Origin: Flavobacteriales bacterium UBA6049
GTDB taxonomy: Bacteria; Bacteroidota; Bacteroidia; Flavobacteriales_G; Salibacteraceae
DNA: 42,596 bases
Assembly: GCA_002429085.1 (NCBI GenBank)
Contig: DIYR01000174.1
Span: forward strand, 1 to 42,596
Direction: 5' to 3'
Shown: positions 1 through 9,216 of the stretch, piece by piece
How the letters are laid out: each line of letters starts with the position of its first letter
Numbering within the stretch: position 1 is the first letter of the stretch
Notes under the pieces: model-generated
Told to the model about the DNA's origin: nothing
Databases searched by the model: none
Seen by the model: the letters and a program-made list of their open reading frames with translations, nothing else
Translations under genes and position numbers: made by a program

Positions 1-1062
1 AGCCAGCCTGTGCGTTGGCGAAAGTGGGCTCTATTATTACGGAGCACGCTGCATACGCAGCCTGAACCTGCCGTTTTATCTCTGTTGACCCACTGGCTGC
101 TAATTATGCACATTTAGCGCCCTACAATAATGCAGGAAACAAGGTCATCAATTCGGTGGATATAGATGGGATGCAAGGAGAGAATGGGGAACAAAGTGTT
201 ACAAATAAAGATACAACTAGTAGTTCTAGTTCAGGAGTAACAGTGAATAAATCGGAAAATAAAAATTCTAATGGTGGAGGAGTTTATATAATTCTCCATG
301 CAGGTGGAAAATTTAAAGATGCAGCAGAAACACGATATCAAGAAATAATTAACTCAGATTACTATGACTCCAAAAAGATACAATTTACATTAGACAGATC
401 GCTACGGATTTGGCTAATTTAGAAGTGCAAGTAGAAGATATTATCTCTGATGCTCAATCTAACGGTTATGGTAAAACAAAAATGGTTGATTTCTTCACTC
501 ATTCTCGTGGAGATGGACCTATAGGAGGTGAGTTGACTGGCGGAAATGCAGAACACAAGTATAATCTTTCCAATCAAACAAGAAGATTGATGGATTCTTT
601 TCAAATGACTTTAGAAGGATGGGCAGAAATTGATTTTAATTTTGCTAATGAGTCTAGTCTAGCAGTATATCATGGCTGCAAAACAAACCGCTTTGCAAGT
701 AATTTCATTGGCATAACAAATGTTCATTATGTAGCATTCATGGAGGATCTTCAATGACTTCAGAATAGAGAACAGATTATGATTACTACGTATTTTGGTC
801 ATGGGGAGGAGGAAGCTGGATGGTATCACCTAGTATTAATGCTGAAAATGAATATGATAATGACGTGCTTGTTGGAATGGAAGTTATAAAGAGACCTAGT
901 CCAGGTTTTGAATATAGTCCACTTCACGAATGGATAGAAAGGGATATTTATAATGACACCAACTATGTAACACCTAATAGCCATTTGATGCAAGGAATAC
1001 CTGATTCAATCAAAATCTACACAAACCCAATTATTAGAAATGGACAAGTTAGACCGAAGTAA
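1..1062 (+). pseudogene. Frameshifted C-terminal end of an Rhs/YD-repeat toxin gene (5' end outside window)
   Basis: The reading frame beginning at 87 encodes DPLAANYAHLAPYNNAG and then VDIDGMQ, the usual end of an Rhs core, where the conserved shell gives way to a variable toxin tip. Just upstream, the expected GLYYYGAR signature is present (about 28-51) but in another frame, with a stop at 63-65 in the DPLA frame. Downstream the tip continues through two more frame changes: 156-422, then 410-757 (TDLANLEVQVEDI and HSRGDGPIGGE), then about 770-1062 (DYDYYVFWSWGGGSW). At least three frameshifts are therefore needed to read one protein. Rhs tips are known as polymorphic toxins for competition between bacteria; I do not recognise this toxin fold. 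The gene is probably inactive as it stands, unless sequencing error created the shifts. Confidence 0.75.
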
Positions 1063-1525
1063 ACTTTTAATTTATTCTTTCTTGCTTCTAGCAGTACTAG
1101 GACCTACATCTTTACTTTTTAAGCCAAAAGTGTTGTCAAATTTAGGATTGCATTTATTCTCTAATAATCAATTGAAATTAGAATCTCTAACAATCCCCAC
1201 AGAAGAGATTGAAGTAAAACATGTTTCACACGATCCTCTAAGTGAGGGAAGAAAAATGCCTTTCAGAGATGTTAAGATCTTCCCAATGGGAAAGGTTGAA
1301 TTTGAGATATATGTATCCGATGAGAAAATATTTACAGGAATTGGAACTTGGTCTGAGGAATCAAGCTCTGCCCTCTTGTTAGACATTAATGTTGAGAACT
1401 TAGGAGACAGCATTTTCATTTTGAATTGCAGTATTGATATTCATAACACAATTTTCCATTGCTTGGTCACTAAAAACATGTTGAATAATGAGCAACATAT
1501 AGAAGGATGTCAGTTCTTTAAATAG
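1040..1525 (+). CDS. Putative immunity protein, membrane-anchored, 161 aa
   Basis: The ATG at 1040 lies inside the last codons of the decayed Rhs toxin tip, a 23-bp overlap that is typical of toxin-immunity pairs. Residues about 8-25 (LLIYSFLLLAVLGPTSLL) form one hydrophobic segment, either an uncleaved signal anchor or a signal peptide. The remainder is a soluble domain with several predicted beta strands and no motif I recognise. Function as the cognate immunity protein is inferred only from position and size. If the toxin is dead, the gene may persist as protection against kin carrying the active form. It could instead be an unrelated small membrane protein. Confidence 0.55.
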   Translation: MDKLDRSKLLIYSFLLLAVLGPTSLLFKPKVLSNLGLHLFSNNQLKLESLTIPTEEIEVKHVSHDPLSEGRKMPFRDVKIFPMGKVEFEIYVSDEKIFTGIGTWSEESSSALLLDINVENLGDSIFILNCSIDIHNTIFHCLVTKNMLNNEQHIEGCQFFK

Positions 1526-1587
1526 AATCCATCACTCTTGCTCATTGATCGATCGAAACGCCACAATAATGGGAGCTTACATTTTAG

Positions 1588-1782
1588 CTTCGGAATACAG
1601 ATTCTGAGTTCAAAATGCTAAATCAATTAGCATCTAATTTAGGAGGTGTTAAAGGACAAACATTTCCTAATATAAGAGGGAAGTTAACCATTGAGTCTGA
1701 AAATCCATATTGTCGATCTTGTTCGAATGTTGTTGATCAGTTTAGTGCTATGTTCCCAACATGTAAGGTTAACTTTAATTAA
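1588..1782 (+). pseudogene. Orphan C-terminal tip of a deaminase-type Rhs toxin
   Basis: After a stop at 1585-1587 a 64-codon open stretch reads LRNTDSEFKMLNQLA, then GKLTIESENPYCRSC and VVDQFSAMFP. The DSE-x-K motif followed about 40 residues later by CxxC, with a VxxQFxxMFP tail, matches the catalytic layout of the cytidine-deaminase-like toxin tips at the ends of Rhs and related polymorphic toxins (the H/D-x-E and CxxC zinc ligands). There is no Rhs core in front of it and no convincing start codon except the internal ATG at 1615. I read it as a displaced toxin tip left behind when the locus acquired a new tip. A small immunity-like gene follows 18 bp later, as expected for a cassette. Confidence 0.55.
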
Positions 1783-1800
1783 CGGAGTAAAATAATAATC

Positions 1801-2028
1801 ATGGAGTTTACTATAATAAGTGGTGATGATAAATTAATAAGTGAAGTTGTACATAAATACAATGAAACTTATAAAACTGATTTTAAAGTAATTGAATTCA
1901 TTTATGATGAAGTGATATTCTGTAAACTTTCGGTATCCACATATAAGACAAACGACATTTTTGATTCAGGTTATCAGTTTGGTTCGTATGCCGAATTCAA
2001 ACGAGAAAAAGGAGAAATAGATTGGTAA
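1801..2028 (+). CDS. Small putative immunity protein of the orphan deaminase tip, 75 aa
   Basis: A short acidic and aromatic-rich protein without signal peptide or membrane segment, starting at an ATG 18 bp after the deaminase-tip fragment. Its position suggests the cognate immunity protein. Its end reads FGSYAEFKREKGEIDW. Immediately downstream a stretch without a start codon (2037-2111, another frame) ends FGSWKDLEETSQ, which looks like the tail of a related protein and could be a further cassette remnant. No family is recognised. Confidence 0.5.
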   Translation: MEFTIISGDDKLISEVVHKYNETYKTDFKVIEFIYDEVIFCKLSVSTYKTNDIFDSGYQFGSYAEFKREKGEIDW

Positions 2029-2128
2029 TTAAAAGTACCCCTGGTAGCATACTATCGAGTTTAAACACCTCTTTTGGGAGCTGGAAAGATCTTGAGGAAA
2101 CAAGCCAGTAAAAGAAGATACATTATTA

Positions 2129-2818
2129 CTACATCTTTAGCCTTTCTGAAAGTTCCTCCCATTTTTTCTCACTAATAGGAATTTCTCTGCTGCTGATAGA
2201 AATTTTAGCTTTTTGTACTGAGTCTACCTTACTTAATGATACTATGAATGATTTGTGAACCCTCATAAATCGCTCATGCGGAATTTTAGCATGAATTTGC
2301 TTTAAATTCAGCTTTGTCATAAGCAGCCCGTTGGCAGTATAGATCTTTACATAATCTTTTAGCCCTTCTATGTATAAGATATCTTGTATCTCTAGCTTTT
2401 TAAACTGGTAATCCACTTTAATCCAGATAAAAGTGTCTTCAGTGCCTCGTGTACTTTCTCCCTGTACCAGCTTTAGGGTTTTATTAGCAGCTCTTAAAAA
2501 TCGATCAAAAGAAAATGGCTTTAAAAGGTAATCTACAACATCCAATTCAAACCCATTAACGGCATATTTATCATAAGCTGTAGTAAAAATAATGTGTGGC
2601 GACTTAGTAACCGTTTTCACAAAGTTTATTCCATTTACATCTGGCATTTCTATGTCTAGAAACACAAGATCTACTTTATTATTCTCTATGAAGTTTATTG
2701 CCTCTACCGCATCATTCGTTGCAAATTTCACATTAATAAAAGGAACTTTTGCTGCATAGTTAATCAGCAACTGAAGTGCCGGATCTTCATCATCAACTAA
2801 GACACAATCTACTTTCAT
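2129..2818 (-). CDS. LytTR-family response regulator
   Basis: Residues 1-120 form a receiver domain: the acidic pair VDDED near residue 9, phospho-acceptor Asp in the VFLDIEMPD motif near residue 55, conserved Thr in FTTAYDKYAVNGFE and Lys in LLKPF. Residues about 130-229 form a LytTR DNA-binding domain (FIWIKVDYQFKKLEIQDIL, IEGLKDYVKIYT, FMRVHKSFIVSL). The length of 229 aa is normal for the family. It is transcribed away from the LytS-type kinase at 2943, with a shared 124-bp intergenic region, so the two very likely form a two-component system. In Bacteroidota such pairs are common and ligands are mostly unknown. The nearby TonB receptor and lipoproteins are possible targets, but the sequence does not show this. 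Confidence 0.92.
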   Translation of the reverse strand: MKVDCVLVDDEDPALQLLINYAAKVPFINVKFATNDAVEAINFIENNKVDLVFLDIEMPDVNGINFVKTVTKSPHIIFTTAYDKYAVNGFELDVVDYLLKPFSFDRFLRAANKTLKLVQGESTRGTEDTFIWIKVDYQFKKLEIQDILYIEGLKDYVKIYTANGLLMTKLNLKQIHAKIPHERFMRVHKSFIVSLSKVDSVQKAKISISSREIPISEKKWEELSERLKM

Positions 2819-2942
2819 TCTCTAAAAATACTACCTAAACCATGTTGTATGGTCAACCAAATCATTTGGTTGATTTGCCATATATTTATAACCTAAACTA
2901 ACCGCTAACACAATTATTATAATTTCTTTTCGTCAACCACAT

Positions 2943-3980
2943 TTGGACTCGTCAAGCAAAATAAAAGACATTGTTGTTCATATTTCTGCGTGGTTTGTTT
3001 TTCTATATCTACCCATTTATTTAGAAGATGGGGGGCATGAATTTACAAACGACCCTTTACCCTTACTGGTTGAAATACTAGACAATCTGCTCCTTATTGG
3101 CCTATTCTATCTGAACACTAACTTTTTAATTCCTAGATTTTTTAAAGAAGATAAATTCATACAGTACTCTCTATGGATTGTAATGTCTCTAGTTGTTTTC
3201 ACCGCACTAGAAGTACTTAAGGATTTTTATTCGTTTGAACCAGATTACTTTGAAGAACAATGGCATGTAGGCGTGGCTATTGTTGATGGTTTATTTCCCT
3301 TGTTAATGATTCTGGCCCTTAGCACTTCTTATCGGCTTATTGGTATGTGGGTAAAAAACGAACAACTCAGAAAAGAGTCTGAACTAAAACTCCTAAAATC
3401 ACAGATCAATCCGCATTTTTTATTCAACTCGCTAAATACATTATACGCACTCATAAATAACAAGCAATTCGAAAAAGCAGAAGAAGCCACACTAACGTTA
3501 TCTGCATTGCTTCGTTATTCTGTATACAAATCAGATCATAAGAAAATCAGCCTGCCCGAAGAGATTGAGTACATAGAGAATTACATTTCACTACAAAAAC
3601 TACGGCTACCAGAAAGAGTTAAAATCACCGTTACGTTCGAAGGCGATTTCAACAATCTTAGCATAGAACCTATGCTACTAATACCGTTTATTGAAAATGC
3701 TTTCAAACATGGCATAAGCTACCAAAATAATTCTGAGGTATTGGTAAAACTAGTGTCTCAAGACAAGCAACTTCATTTAACAGTAAAGAACACCATTAAC
3801 TCTAGCAAAGAGAAAAAAGACAAGTACTCTGGGGTAGGGCTCATTAACGTAAAGCAGAGACTACAACTGTTATACCCTAAGAACCATACTCTTGAAATAC
3901 TAAAAGATGACAATTGGTTTATCGTTCGTTTAACCCTCTCTTTTCTGTCGTCTACAAAAAAGACCGTTTCATCTACTTAA
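2943..3980 (+). CDS. LytS-type sensor histidine kinase
   Basis: The N-terminal 130 residues hold about four hydrophobic membrane segments. A short linker leads to the His_kinase motif LLKSQINPHFLFNSLNTLYAL near residues 150-168 (given in two overlapping parts: LLKSQINPHF and HFLFNSLNTLYAL), with the phospho-accepting histidine, and then a HATPase domain with N-box PFIENAFKHG near residue 250 and G-box YSGVGLINVKQRL near 300. The length of 345 aa is typical. The only plausible start is TTG at 2943, since no upstream in-frame ATG is available; a start further inside cannot be excluded. It is divergent from the LytTR regulator and is its likely partner. Confidence 0.9.
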   Translation: MDSSSKIKDIVVHISAWFVFLYLPIYLEDGGHEFTNDPLPLLVEILDNLLLIGLFYLNTNFLIPRFFKEDKFIQYSLWIVMSLVVFTALEVLKDFYSFEPDYFEEQWHVGVAIVDGLFPLLMILALSTSYRLIGMWVKNEQLRKESELKLLKSQINPHFLFNSLNTLYALINNKQFEKAEEATLTLSALLRYSVYKSDHKKISLPEEIEYIENYISLQKLRLPERVKITVTFEGDFNNLSIEPMLLIPFIENAFKHGISYQNNSEVLVKLVSQDKQLHLTVKNTINSSKEKKDKYSGVGLINVKQRLQLLYPKNHTLEILKDDNWFIVRLTLSFLSSTKKTVSST

Positions 3981-4067
3981 ACTTCCAAGTGGTCTACTCG
4001 ACTCTGAATTTCCGCAATAAAAACTTGTTTTCCAGCTTATTAAAGCCACAAGTTATTTATAAAAGGA

Positions 4068-6419
4068 ATGAAAGAAATCGTCTTAGGATATTTATTTATT
4101 GGTCTTGCAACAGTTTCATTTGCTCAGCAAAAAGTAACGCTAAGTGGTTACATTAAAGATGTAACAAATGGCGAAGAACTAATAGGGGCTACCATATTCA
4201 TTGAAGAGCTTAGTACAGGTGTTACAGCCAATGTTTACGGTTTCTATTCCATTTCAATACCCAAAGGAACATATACTGTTAAGATAAGTTACTTGGGCTA
4301 TGAAGCATACAGTGAGCAAATCAACATAAATGCCGACAAGGCAAAAAACTTCGAGTTAAAACAAGATGCTATCTCACTAAAAACTTTTGTCATTTCAGAC
4401 AAAAATCAAACAGAAAACTTAGAAAACACCGAGATGGGAGTCATACGAATGGATATGAAATCCGTTAAGAAAATCCCTGCCTTAATGGGCGAAAACGATG
4501 TTTTAAGAACAGTGCAACTCCTTCCTGGTGTGCAATCTGGAGGAGAAGCTAATACTGGATTTTTTGTTAGAGGAGGAAATAGCGATCAAAACTTGATTTT
4601 ATTAGACGATGCGCCTGTTTACAACCCATCACACCTTTTAGGAATTTTCTCTGCATTCAACTCTAATTCAATAAAAGATCTCAAACTATACAAAGGAGGC
4701 ATTCCTGCTAAATATGGCGGTAGATTGTCATCATTACTAGATATTAAAATGAAAGAGGGAAACTTAAAGAAATTGGAGGGCTCTGCTTCAATAAGCCCTT
4801 TATCATCTAACCTAACTATAGAAGCTCCTATAATAAAAGACAAAAGTTCTTTTATAGTATCTGGAAGAAGGTCGTACCTAGACTTATTTACAAAGCTTTC
4901 TGCCGATAGCAACTTGAGAAATAGCCAACTCTATTTTTATGATTTTAATGCAAAAGCCAATTACATCATCAATGAGAACAATAGAATCTTTATATCTGGC
5001 TACTTCGGGAAAGATGTACTAGGACTATCAAAGAATTTTAGCACAGATTGGGGAAACCAAACAGGTACTATACGTTGGAACCACATCTTTAACAGTAACC
5101 TCTTTCTATCCAATACTTTTTACGCAAGTACATATAAGTATAAGCTGAGAATCAATGATAATATCGAAAACATTACCTACGATTCAAAGATTGCTAATTA
5201 TGGAGGGAGAAGTGACTTTACCTACTATTTGAACCCCAAGAACACAATTAAATTCGGCCTTGCAACAGCAAGATACGAGATAGAGCCTGGTACATATAGA
5301 GGAACAAATACTGCTCCGGTAATAGTGCCTTCTAATTCTGCTTGGGAACACGCTGCATACATCAGTAATGACCAAAAAATTGGAGACAAACTAGCTGTTG
5401 AATATGGTGTTCGGTTTTCACTTTTTCAAAATGTGGGCAAGGCAACAATTTTTGAGTATGATAAAACCAATCCAGCAATTTATACGGTAAAAGACAGCAG
5501 TGTTTACAGCAGTGGAGTATTTAATACTTACACAAGTTTTGAGCCCAGAATGAGTTTACGATATACACTCAATTCTTTCAGTTCTATCAAAGCAAGCTAT
5601 AATAGAACCTCTCAATTTATACATCAAGCAAGTAATGCAACAGCATCTTCCCCTCTTACGGTTTGGTTACCGAGTAGCCCAAACATAAAACCTCAATTTG
5701 CTGATCAGTATGCAGTAGGCTATTTCCGAAATTTCCTTGACAACATGTTAGAAACAAGTGTTGAAGCATACTACAAGGATATGCGGAACACTATCGATTT
5801 TCGCGACAATGCCGAATTACAACTCAACAAATATTTAGACGGTGAGTTACGATTTGGAAAATCATACTCTTACGGAGTTGAAGTTTTGGTTAGAAAAAAT
5901 CATGGAAAACTCACAGGTTGGATTGGATACACTTGGTCTGTTACCAAAAGAAAGATACCCGAAATAAATAACGGCAAAGAGTTTTTTGCACCCTACGATA
6001 GAACGCATGATGTATCTGTTGTTGCCATTTATGAACTAAACAAACGCACAACCTTATCTGGTAACTGGCTGTATTCAACTGGTCCAGCAGTTACAGTTCC
6101 AACAGGAAAGTATGCTATTCAAGGAACTGAAGTTCCAGTTTATTCAGATCGAAACACAGCTCGTATACCAGCATATCATCGATTAGACTTATCCATGACC
6201 TTAAAAGGGAGAACTCCAGAAGAAAAGGGCCCTAGGAAAAATGGAAAAGACAGATGGAAAATAGCTTCTGAATGGACCTTCTCAATTATGAACGTGTATT
6301 ATAGAAAGAATCCATATACCATTCGATTTAACGAGAATGAATCAACTGGAAGAACAGAGGCTACCAAAACCTACTTTTTCCCAATTCTTCCATCAGTAGC
6401 TTACAGCATAAAATTTTAG
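4068..6419 (+). CDS. TonB-dependent outer-membrane receptor with carboxypeptidase-like repeat
   Basis: The 783-aa protein starts with a Sec signal peptide (MKEIVLGYLFIGLATVSFAQ). Residues about 24-105 are a CarboxypepD_reg-like domain (LSGYIKDVTNGEELIGATIF, YTVKISYLGYEAY). The plug follows (LLPGVQSGGEANTGFFVRGG near 148-168, in the usual plug position; LLDDAPVYNPSHLLG), then a beta-barrel ending in an aromatic-rich last strand (SVAYSIKF). It probably imports a substrate across the outer membrane using TonB energy. The DUF4249 lipoprotein begins 2 bp after its stop; this pair recurs in Bacteroidota, and the lipoprotein probably acts with the receptor at the surface. The substrate is unknown, and the small barrel argues against a SusC-sized glycan importer. 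Confidence 0.93.
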   Translation: MKEIVLGYLFIGLATVSFAQQKVTLSGYIKDVTNGEELIGATIFIEELSTGVTANVYGFYSISIPKGTYTVKISYLGYEAYSEQININADKAKNFELKQDAISLKTFVISDKNQTENLENTEMGVIRMDMKSVKKIPALMGENDVLRTVQLLPGVQSGGEANTGFFVRGGNSDQNLILLDDAPVYNPSHLLGIFSAFNSNSIKDLKLYKGGIPAKYGGRLSSLLDIKMKEGNLKKLEGSASISPLSSNLTIEAPIIKDKSSFIVSGRRSYLDLFTKLSADSNLRNSQLYFYDFNAKANYIINENNRIFISGYFGKDVLGLSKNFSTDWGNQTGTIRWNHIFNSNLFLSNTFYASTYKYKLRINDNIENITYDSKIANYGGRSDFTYYLNPKNTIKFGLATARYEIEPGTYRGTNTAPVIVPSNSAWEHAAYISNDQKIGDKLAVEYGVRFSLFQNVGKATIFEYDKTNPAIYTVKDSSVYSSGVFNTYTSFEPRMSLRYTLNSFSSIKASYNRTSQFIHQASNATASSPLTVWLPSSPNIKPQFADQYAVGYFRNFLDNMLETSVEAYYKDMRNTIDFRDNAELQLNKYLDGELRFGKSYSYGVEVLVRKNHGKLTGWIGYTWSVTKRKIPEINNGKEFFAPYDRTHDVSVVAIYELNKRTTLSGNWLYSTGPAVTVPTGKYAIQGTEVPVYSDRNTARIPAYHRLDLSMTLKGRTPEEKGPRKNGKDRWKIASEWTFSIMNVYYRKNPYTIRFNENESTGRTEATKTYFFPILPSVAYSIKF

Positions 6420-6421
6420 TT

Positions 6422-7246
6422 ATGAAAACGACACTCTTTTGTAGCATTTTGATGATACTTGGTTTATTGTCTTGTACCGAACGGGTTGACTTTCCTGTAC
6501 CAAGCGAAGGAAGTAGAAGATTGGTTATTGACGGATTGATTACTGATGAAACCAAAAAACACTCGGTTTTACTAAGTTTTTCTTCTACTTATAGTAATCA
6601 AGAGCCTGCTACAACTGTAAGCAATGCTCAGGTTACAATTTTTGATGGGGAACACTATCATTCGCTGAATGAAACGGCTTCTGGCGTATATGAAACAGAC
6701 GCCACTGTAAAGGGAGAAACAGGTAAAAGCTACACACTTGATGTTGCCTTATCAAGCGGAGAACGCTATGAAGCATCCAGTAAAATGTCTGCAGTAGGCA
6801 CAATTGATTCACTTTGGTTTGAAAGTGAAACAATTGATGAAGAGTTGGAATATCAGATATTCATAAATGGTCATGGAGAGGCTAGCTACTACTTGTTTGA
6901 AACCTACTTAAATGGAATCCGACTTGGAAGTATAGTAGACGTTACTGTGTTAGACAACAGCTTGTTAATAGACGGTAATATGGTAAGAACAGAGGTAGGC
7001 TCATTAATTGATGAAGATCTACCTGATGGAGAGAACACCTTACAAGTAAAAATGCTTTCCATTGATGCTAATTACTACGAATATGTTAGAAGCCTTCAAC
7101 TGCAAGCTCAAAATGGCGAGTTTCTTGGTGGCCTATTCGATGGACCAGCTGCTAATATTCCCTCTAATATAAGTAATGGTGGCCTTGGTGTTTTCGGAGC
7201 TTCTTCTGTTGCTGAAAAACGCACTAAAATTTCGAACCAATTATGA
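6422..7246 (+). CDS. DUF4249 family lipoprotein
   Basis: A lipoprotein signal peptide with lipobox (LGLLSC, cysteine at about residue 18) is followed by VDFPVPSEGSRRLVIDGLI, the hallmark opening of DUF4249, a beta-rich family found beside TonB receptors in Bacteroidota. The length of 274 aa is at the short end of the family. It follows the receptor by 2 bp, so they share a transcript, and its stop overlaps the ATG of the next gene (ATGA at 7243). Its biochemical role is not established; a surface partner of the receptor is the usual inference. Confidence 0.88.
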   Translation: MKTTLFCSILMILGLLSCTERVDFPVPSEGSRRLVIDGLITDETKKHSVLLSFSSTYSNQEPATTVSNAQVTIFDGEHYHSLNETASGVYETDATVKGETGKSYTLDVALSSGERYEASSKMSAVGTIDSLWFESETIDEELEYQIFINGHGEASYYLFETYLNGIRLGSIVDVTVLDNSLLIDGNMVRTEVGSLIDEDLPDGENTLQVKMLSIDANYYEYVRSLQLQAQNGEFLGGLFDGPAANIPSNISNGGLGVFGASSVAEKRTKISNQL

Positions 7247-7848
7247 GATCGGGTAATTCAGATAAGTTACTTAATGAGGTTGAAGTTTTTGTTCGCGAGC
7301 TACTTAACGAGTTAAATCCTGGTTTTAGCTTTCATAATATAGCACATACAACAGATGTTGTTACTGGGGTAAAAATCATTGGAAATGGAATGAACCTTAG
7401 CTTTAAAGAAATCCAACTTCTGCAAATTGCTGGATGGTTTCATGACACTGGCTTTACTGTAACATACGATAGACATGAACAAGAATCAAAAAAAATAGCA
7501 GAGTCTTTTTTATCTAACAAAAACTGCCCAGATCATGAAATTGCAACTATTCTAAGGTGCATTGGGGCTACCAACCTGTTAGAAAAGCCAAGGAATTTAT
7601 GTGAACAAATAATTTGTGATGCAGATTTAATTCATCTCAGCAGTGATCACTACTTAATCAAGTTGAACAGTCTCAGAAATGAATGGCATACCATTTTAAA
7701 TAAAACATACACTGACTTACACTGGCTAGAAGAAAACATATCCTTTCTAGCAAATCATCGCTTTCATACAGACTTTGCTAGAGAACACTTCACCCCTGGA
7801 GTAAACAAGAATCTAAGTAACCTAAAGAACCTTTTATGCTCTTATTAA
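7243..7848 (+). CDS. HD-domain phosphohydrolase
   Basis: The motifs of the HD superfamily appear in order: FHNIAHTTDV near residue 32, the HD doublet in AGWFHDTGF near 69, and a distal Asp in IICDADLIHL near 127. The length of 201 aa and the metal-ligand layout (H, HD, D) fit small phosphohydrolases or phosphodiesterases acting on nucleotides. The substrate cannot be told from the motifs. No signal peptide is present, so it is cytoplasmic, although it is translationally coupled (ATGA overlap) to a surface lipoprotein gene. That coupling suggests co-regulation with the receptor operon rather than a shared compartment. Confidence 0.85.
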   Translation: MRSGNSDKLLNEVEVFVRELLNELNPGFSFHNIAHTTDVVTGVKIIGNGMNLSFKEIQLLQIAGWFHDTGFTVTYDRHEQESKKIAESFLSNKNCPDHEIATILRCIGATNLLEKPRNLCEQIICDADLIHLSSDHYLIKLNSLRNEWHTILNKTYTDLHWLEENISFLANHRFHTDFAREHFTPGVNKNLSNLKNLLCSY

Positions 7849-7883
7849 CGAGAGCCATAAAATGTTCTTACAACATAGATATT

Positions 7884-8921
7884 ATGAAAAAAACGAATTT
7901 AATATTCCAATTAATCTTTCTAAATCTCTTTTTACTATCACTAACTTCTTGCGAAAAAGATGATGATCCGATAGTTGAAAACAAAACTCAAAATGGTATT
8001 CTACAAGAAGTAATGAGAGATGTTGGTAATTTCAAAATTGCCTTCGGTGATACGCGAAAAATATACCTAATGAATCCTGATGGCTCTTCTGTAGAACAGT
8101 TAGCAGACGGCAGTCCAATTTCTGGCTATGTAGCATGGAGTCCTGATGCAAAATACGTTTACTATGCCAGTGCAAAAGGCCCTGCAGAAACGGCTTGGGA
8201 AGCATGGAGAGTAAATGTGCAAACGAAAGAGGAAACAAAAATATCTGATTTTGGATTTGACGTACGCTCCTTGGGGGTATCGCCAGACAATCAAACAATG
8301 GCTATTTCTGTAATGACGGGTAATTCTAACATTGGTGACAATAATGATAACCTCACTCAATTCTCCTGTAATTTATATACCGTACCAATGGCTGTTGTTG
8401 AATCCAAAATTGCATCGAACCAGCAAATTATGATGAGTGATTTACACGTACTCAAAAGTTCTCCGAACGAAGAACAATTTTGGTATGAGGAGTTAAGTTG
8501 GAATAATAACGCAGCTAACCCAACACTAGCTTTCACAAAAACATGGAGATACGATGAAGACGATGTATCGTATACGCATGCTTATACCATTAAACCAGAT
8601 GGAAGTGACGAAACACTTATTGCTGAAAATAAAGACATGCCCATTTGGAGCATTGACAATACAAAACTTAGTTTTTTAGATCTGAGCTATTATGACTTTT
8701 CAGAAAGTAATATGAGACAGATAAATGTAACTGATATAAACAGTGAAGTATCTGGAGGCTCATTTTCTCCTAATGGAGGAAACTATGTGATTTTTGAAAT
8801 AGGCGATGAAAACAGAAAAGCTGGTTTATCAAAAACAACTGAAGCGGCAAACAAAGGAATACAATTACCAACAATGGTTGATGTGTATGAACCAAGATGG
8901 TCACCTGTTCCATTGCCGTAA
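7884..8921 (+). CDS. Beta-propeller (TolB/WD40-like) lipoprotein
   Basis: I chose the ATG at 7884 because it gives a clean lipoprotein signal (hydrophobic run, then LTSCEKDDDP with the lipobox Cys near residue 23). An upstream in-frame ATG at 7836 would add 16 unsuitable residues. The mature protein shows repeated propeller blades of the PD40 kind: IYLMNPDGSSVEQL, GYVAWSPDAKYVYYAS, LGVSPDNQTMAIS, SFSPNGGNYVIFE and YEPRWSPVPLP. PD40 propellers bind partners or ligands and are not enzymes in themselves. It is probably the last gene of the receptor operon; a hairpin terminator follows at 9013. Confidence 0.82.
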   Translation: MKKTNLIFQLIFLNLFLLSLTSCEKDDDPIVENKTQNGILQEVMRDVGNFKIAFGDTRKIYLMNPDGSSVEQLADGSPISGYVAWSPDAKYVYYASAKGPAETAWEAWRVNVQTKEETKISDFGFDVRSLGVSPDNQTMAISVMTGNSNIGDNNDNLTQFSCNLYTVPMAVVESKIASNQQIMMSDLHVLKSSPNEEQFWYEELSWNNNAANPTLAFTKTWRYDEDDVSYTHAYTIKPDGSDETLIAENKDMPIWSIDNTKLSFLDLSYYDFSESNMRQINVTDINSEVSGGSFSPNGGNYVIFEIGDENRKAGLSKTTEAANKGIQLPTMVDVYEPRWSPVPLP

Positions 8922-9012
8922 GTGCAAAAAAGATCCTTTCTTAAATTGAATGTAGACAGCAGAACATGGAACAGAATTTGTTCATGGGCAATGAAAAAAG
9001 TATAGAAACAAA

Positions 9013-9038
9013 AAAGCCGATTCAAATGAATCGGCTTT
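9013..9038. terminator. Hairpin terminator at the left element junction
   Basis: AAAGCCGATTC-AAAT-GAATCGGCTTT is a perfect 11-bp stem with A- and T-runs on both sides, so it can act in both directions. It closes the propeller lipoprotein gene. It closely resembles the hairpin downstream of the intact tRNA-fMet (34065-34088), so it was probably the original terminator of that tRNA gene before the element split the locus. Confidence 0.85.
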
Positions 9039-9043
9039 TGCTT

Positions 9044-9089
9044 TTAGTTGCGGGGACAGGACTCGAACCTGCGACCTTTGGGTTATGAG
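9044..9089 (-). repeat. Left attachment repeat (3' part of initiator tRNA-fMet)
   Basis: This 46-bp sequence is identical to 34091-34136. On the minus strand it contains the 3' part of the tRNA-fMet gene, from the anticodon loop (CTCATAA) through the T arm and the acceptor end. Beyond 9089 the sequence diverges completely from the tRNA, so this copy is a fragment left at the far end of the element. It is the left att site of an insertion into the tRNA gene. Confidence 0.92.
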
Positions 9090-9194
9090 TTCTATGACAA
9101 TTATATCCACCTAAGTTCAAATGGCTTTAAATCATGCGATTACAAAATAAAACAAACCAATACAGATCATTAAAACCCATTAAAAACAAACATT

Positions 9195-9216
9195 TGTTGA
9201 GCCATTGTTGCACCAA
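9195..9216 (+). repeat. 22-bp internal direct repeat, left copy
   Basis: The 22 bp containing TTGAGCCATTGTTGCACC are repeated exactly and in the same orientation at 34024-34045. The copies lie 105 bp inside the left att repeat and 45 bp inside the right one. That placement suits arm-type integrase binding sites. This copy also overlaps the likely -33 element of the integrase promoter (ATTG at 9204-9207, then TATCTTTA at 9227). Confidence 0.75.

Noticed and set aside
2037..2111. Third toxin or immunity gene after 2028
   Set aside because: Only 24 codons without a start; the FGSWKDLEE tail is suggestive but too short to annotate separately.
9044..9089. A second functional tRNA-fMet gene
   Set aside because: Beyond the anticodon loop the sequence does not continue as tRNA and cannot form the D arm or the acceptor 5' strand.
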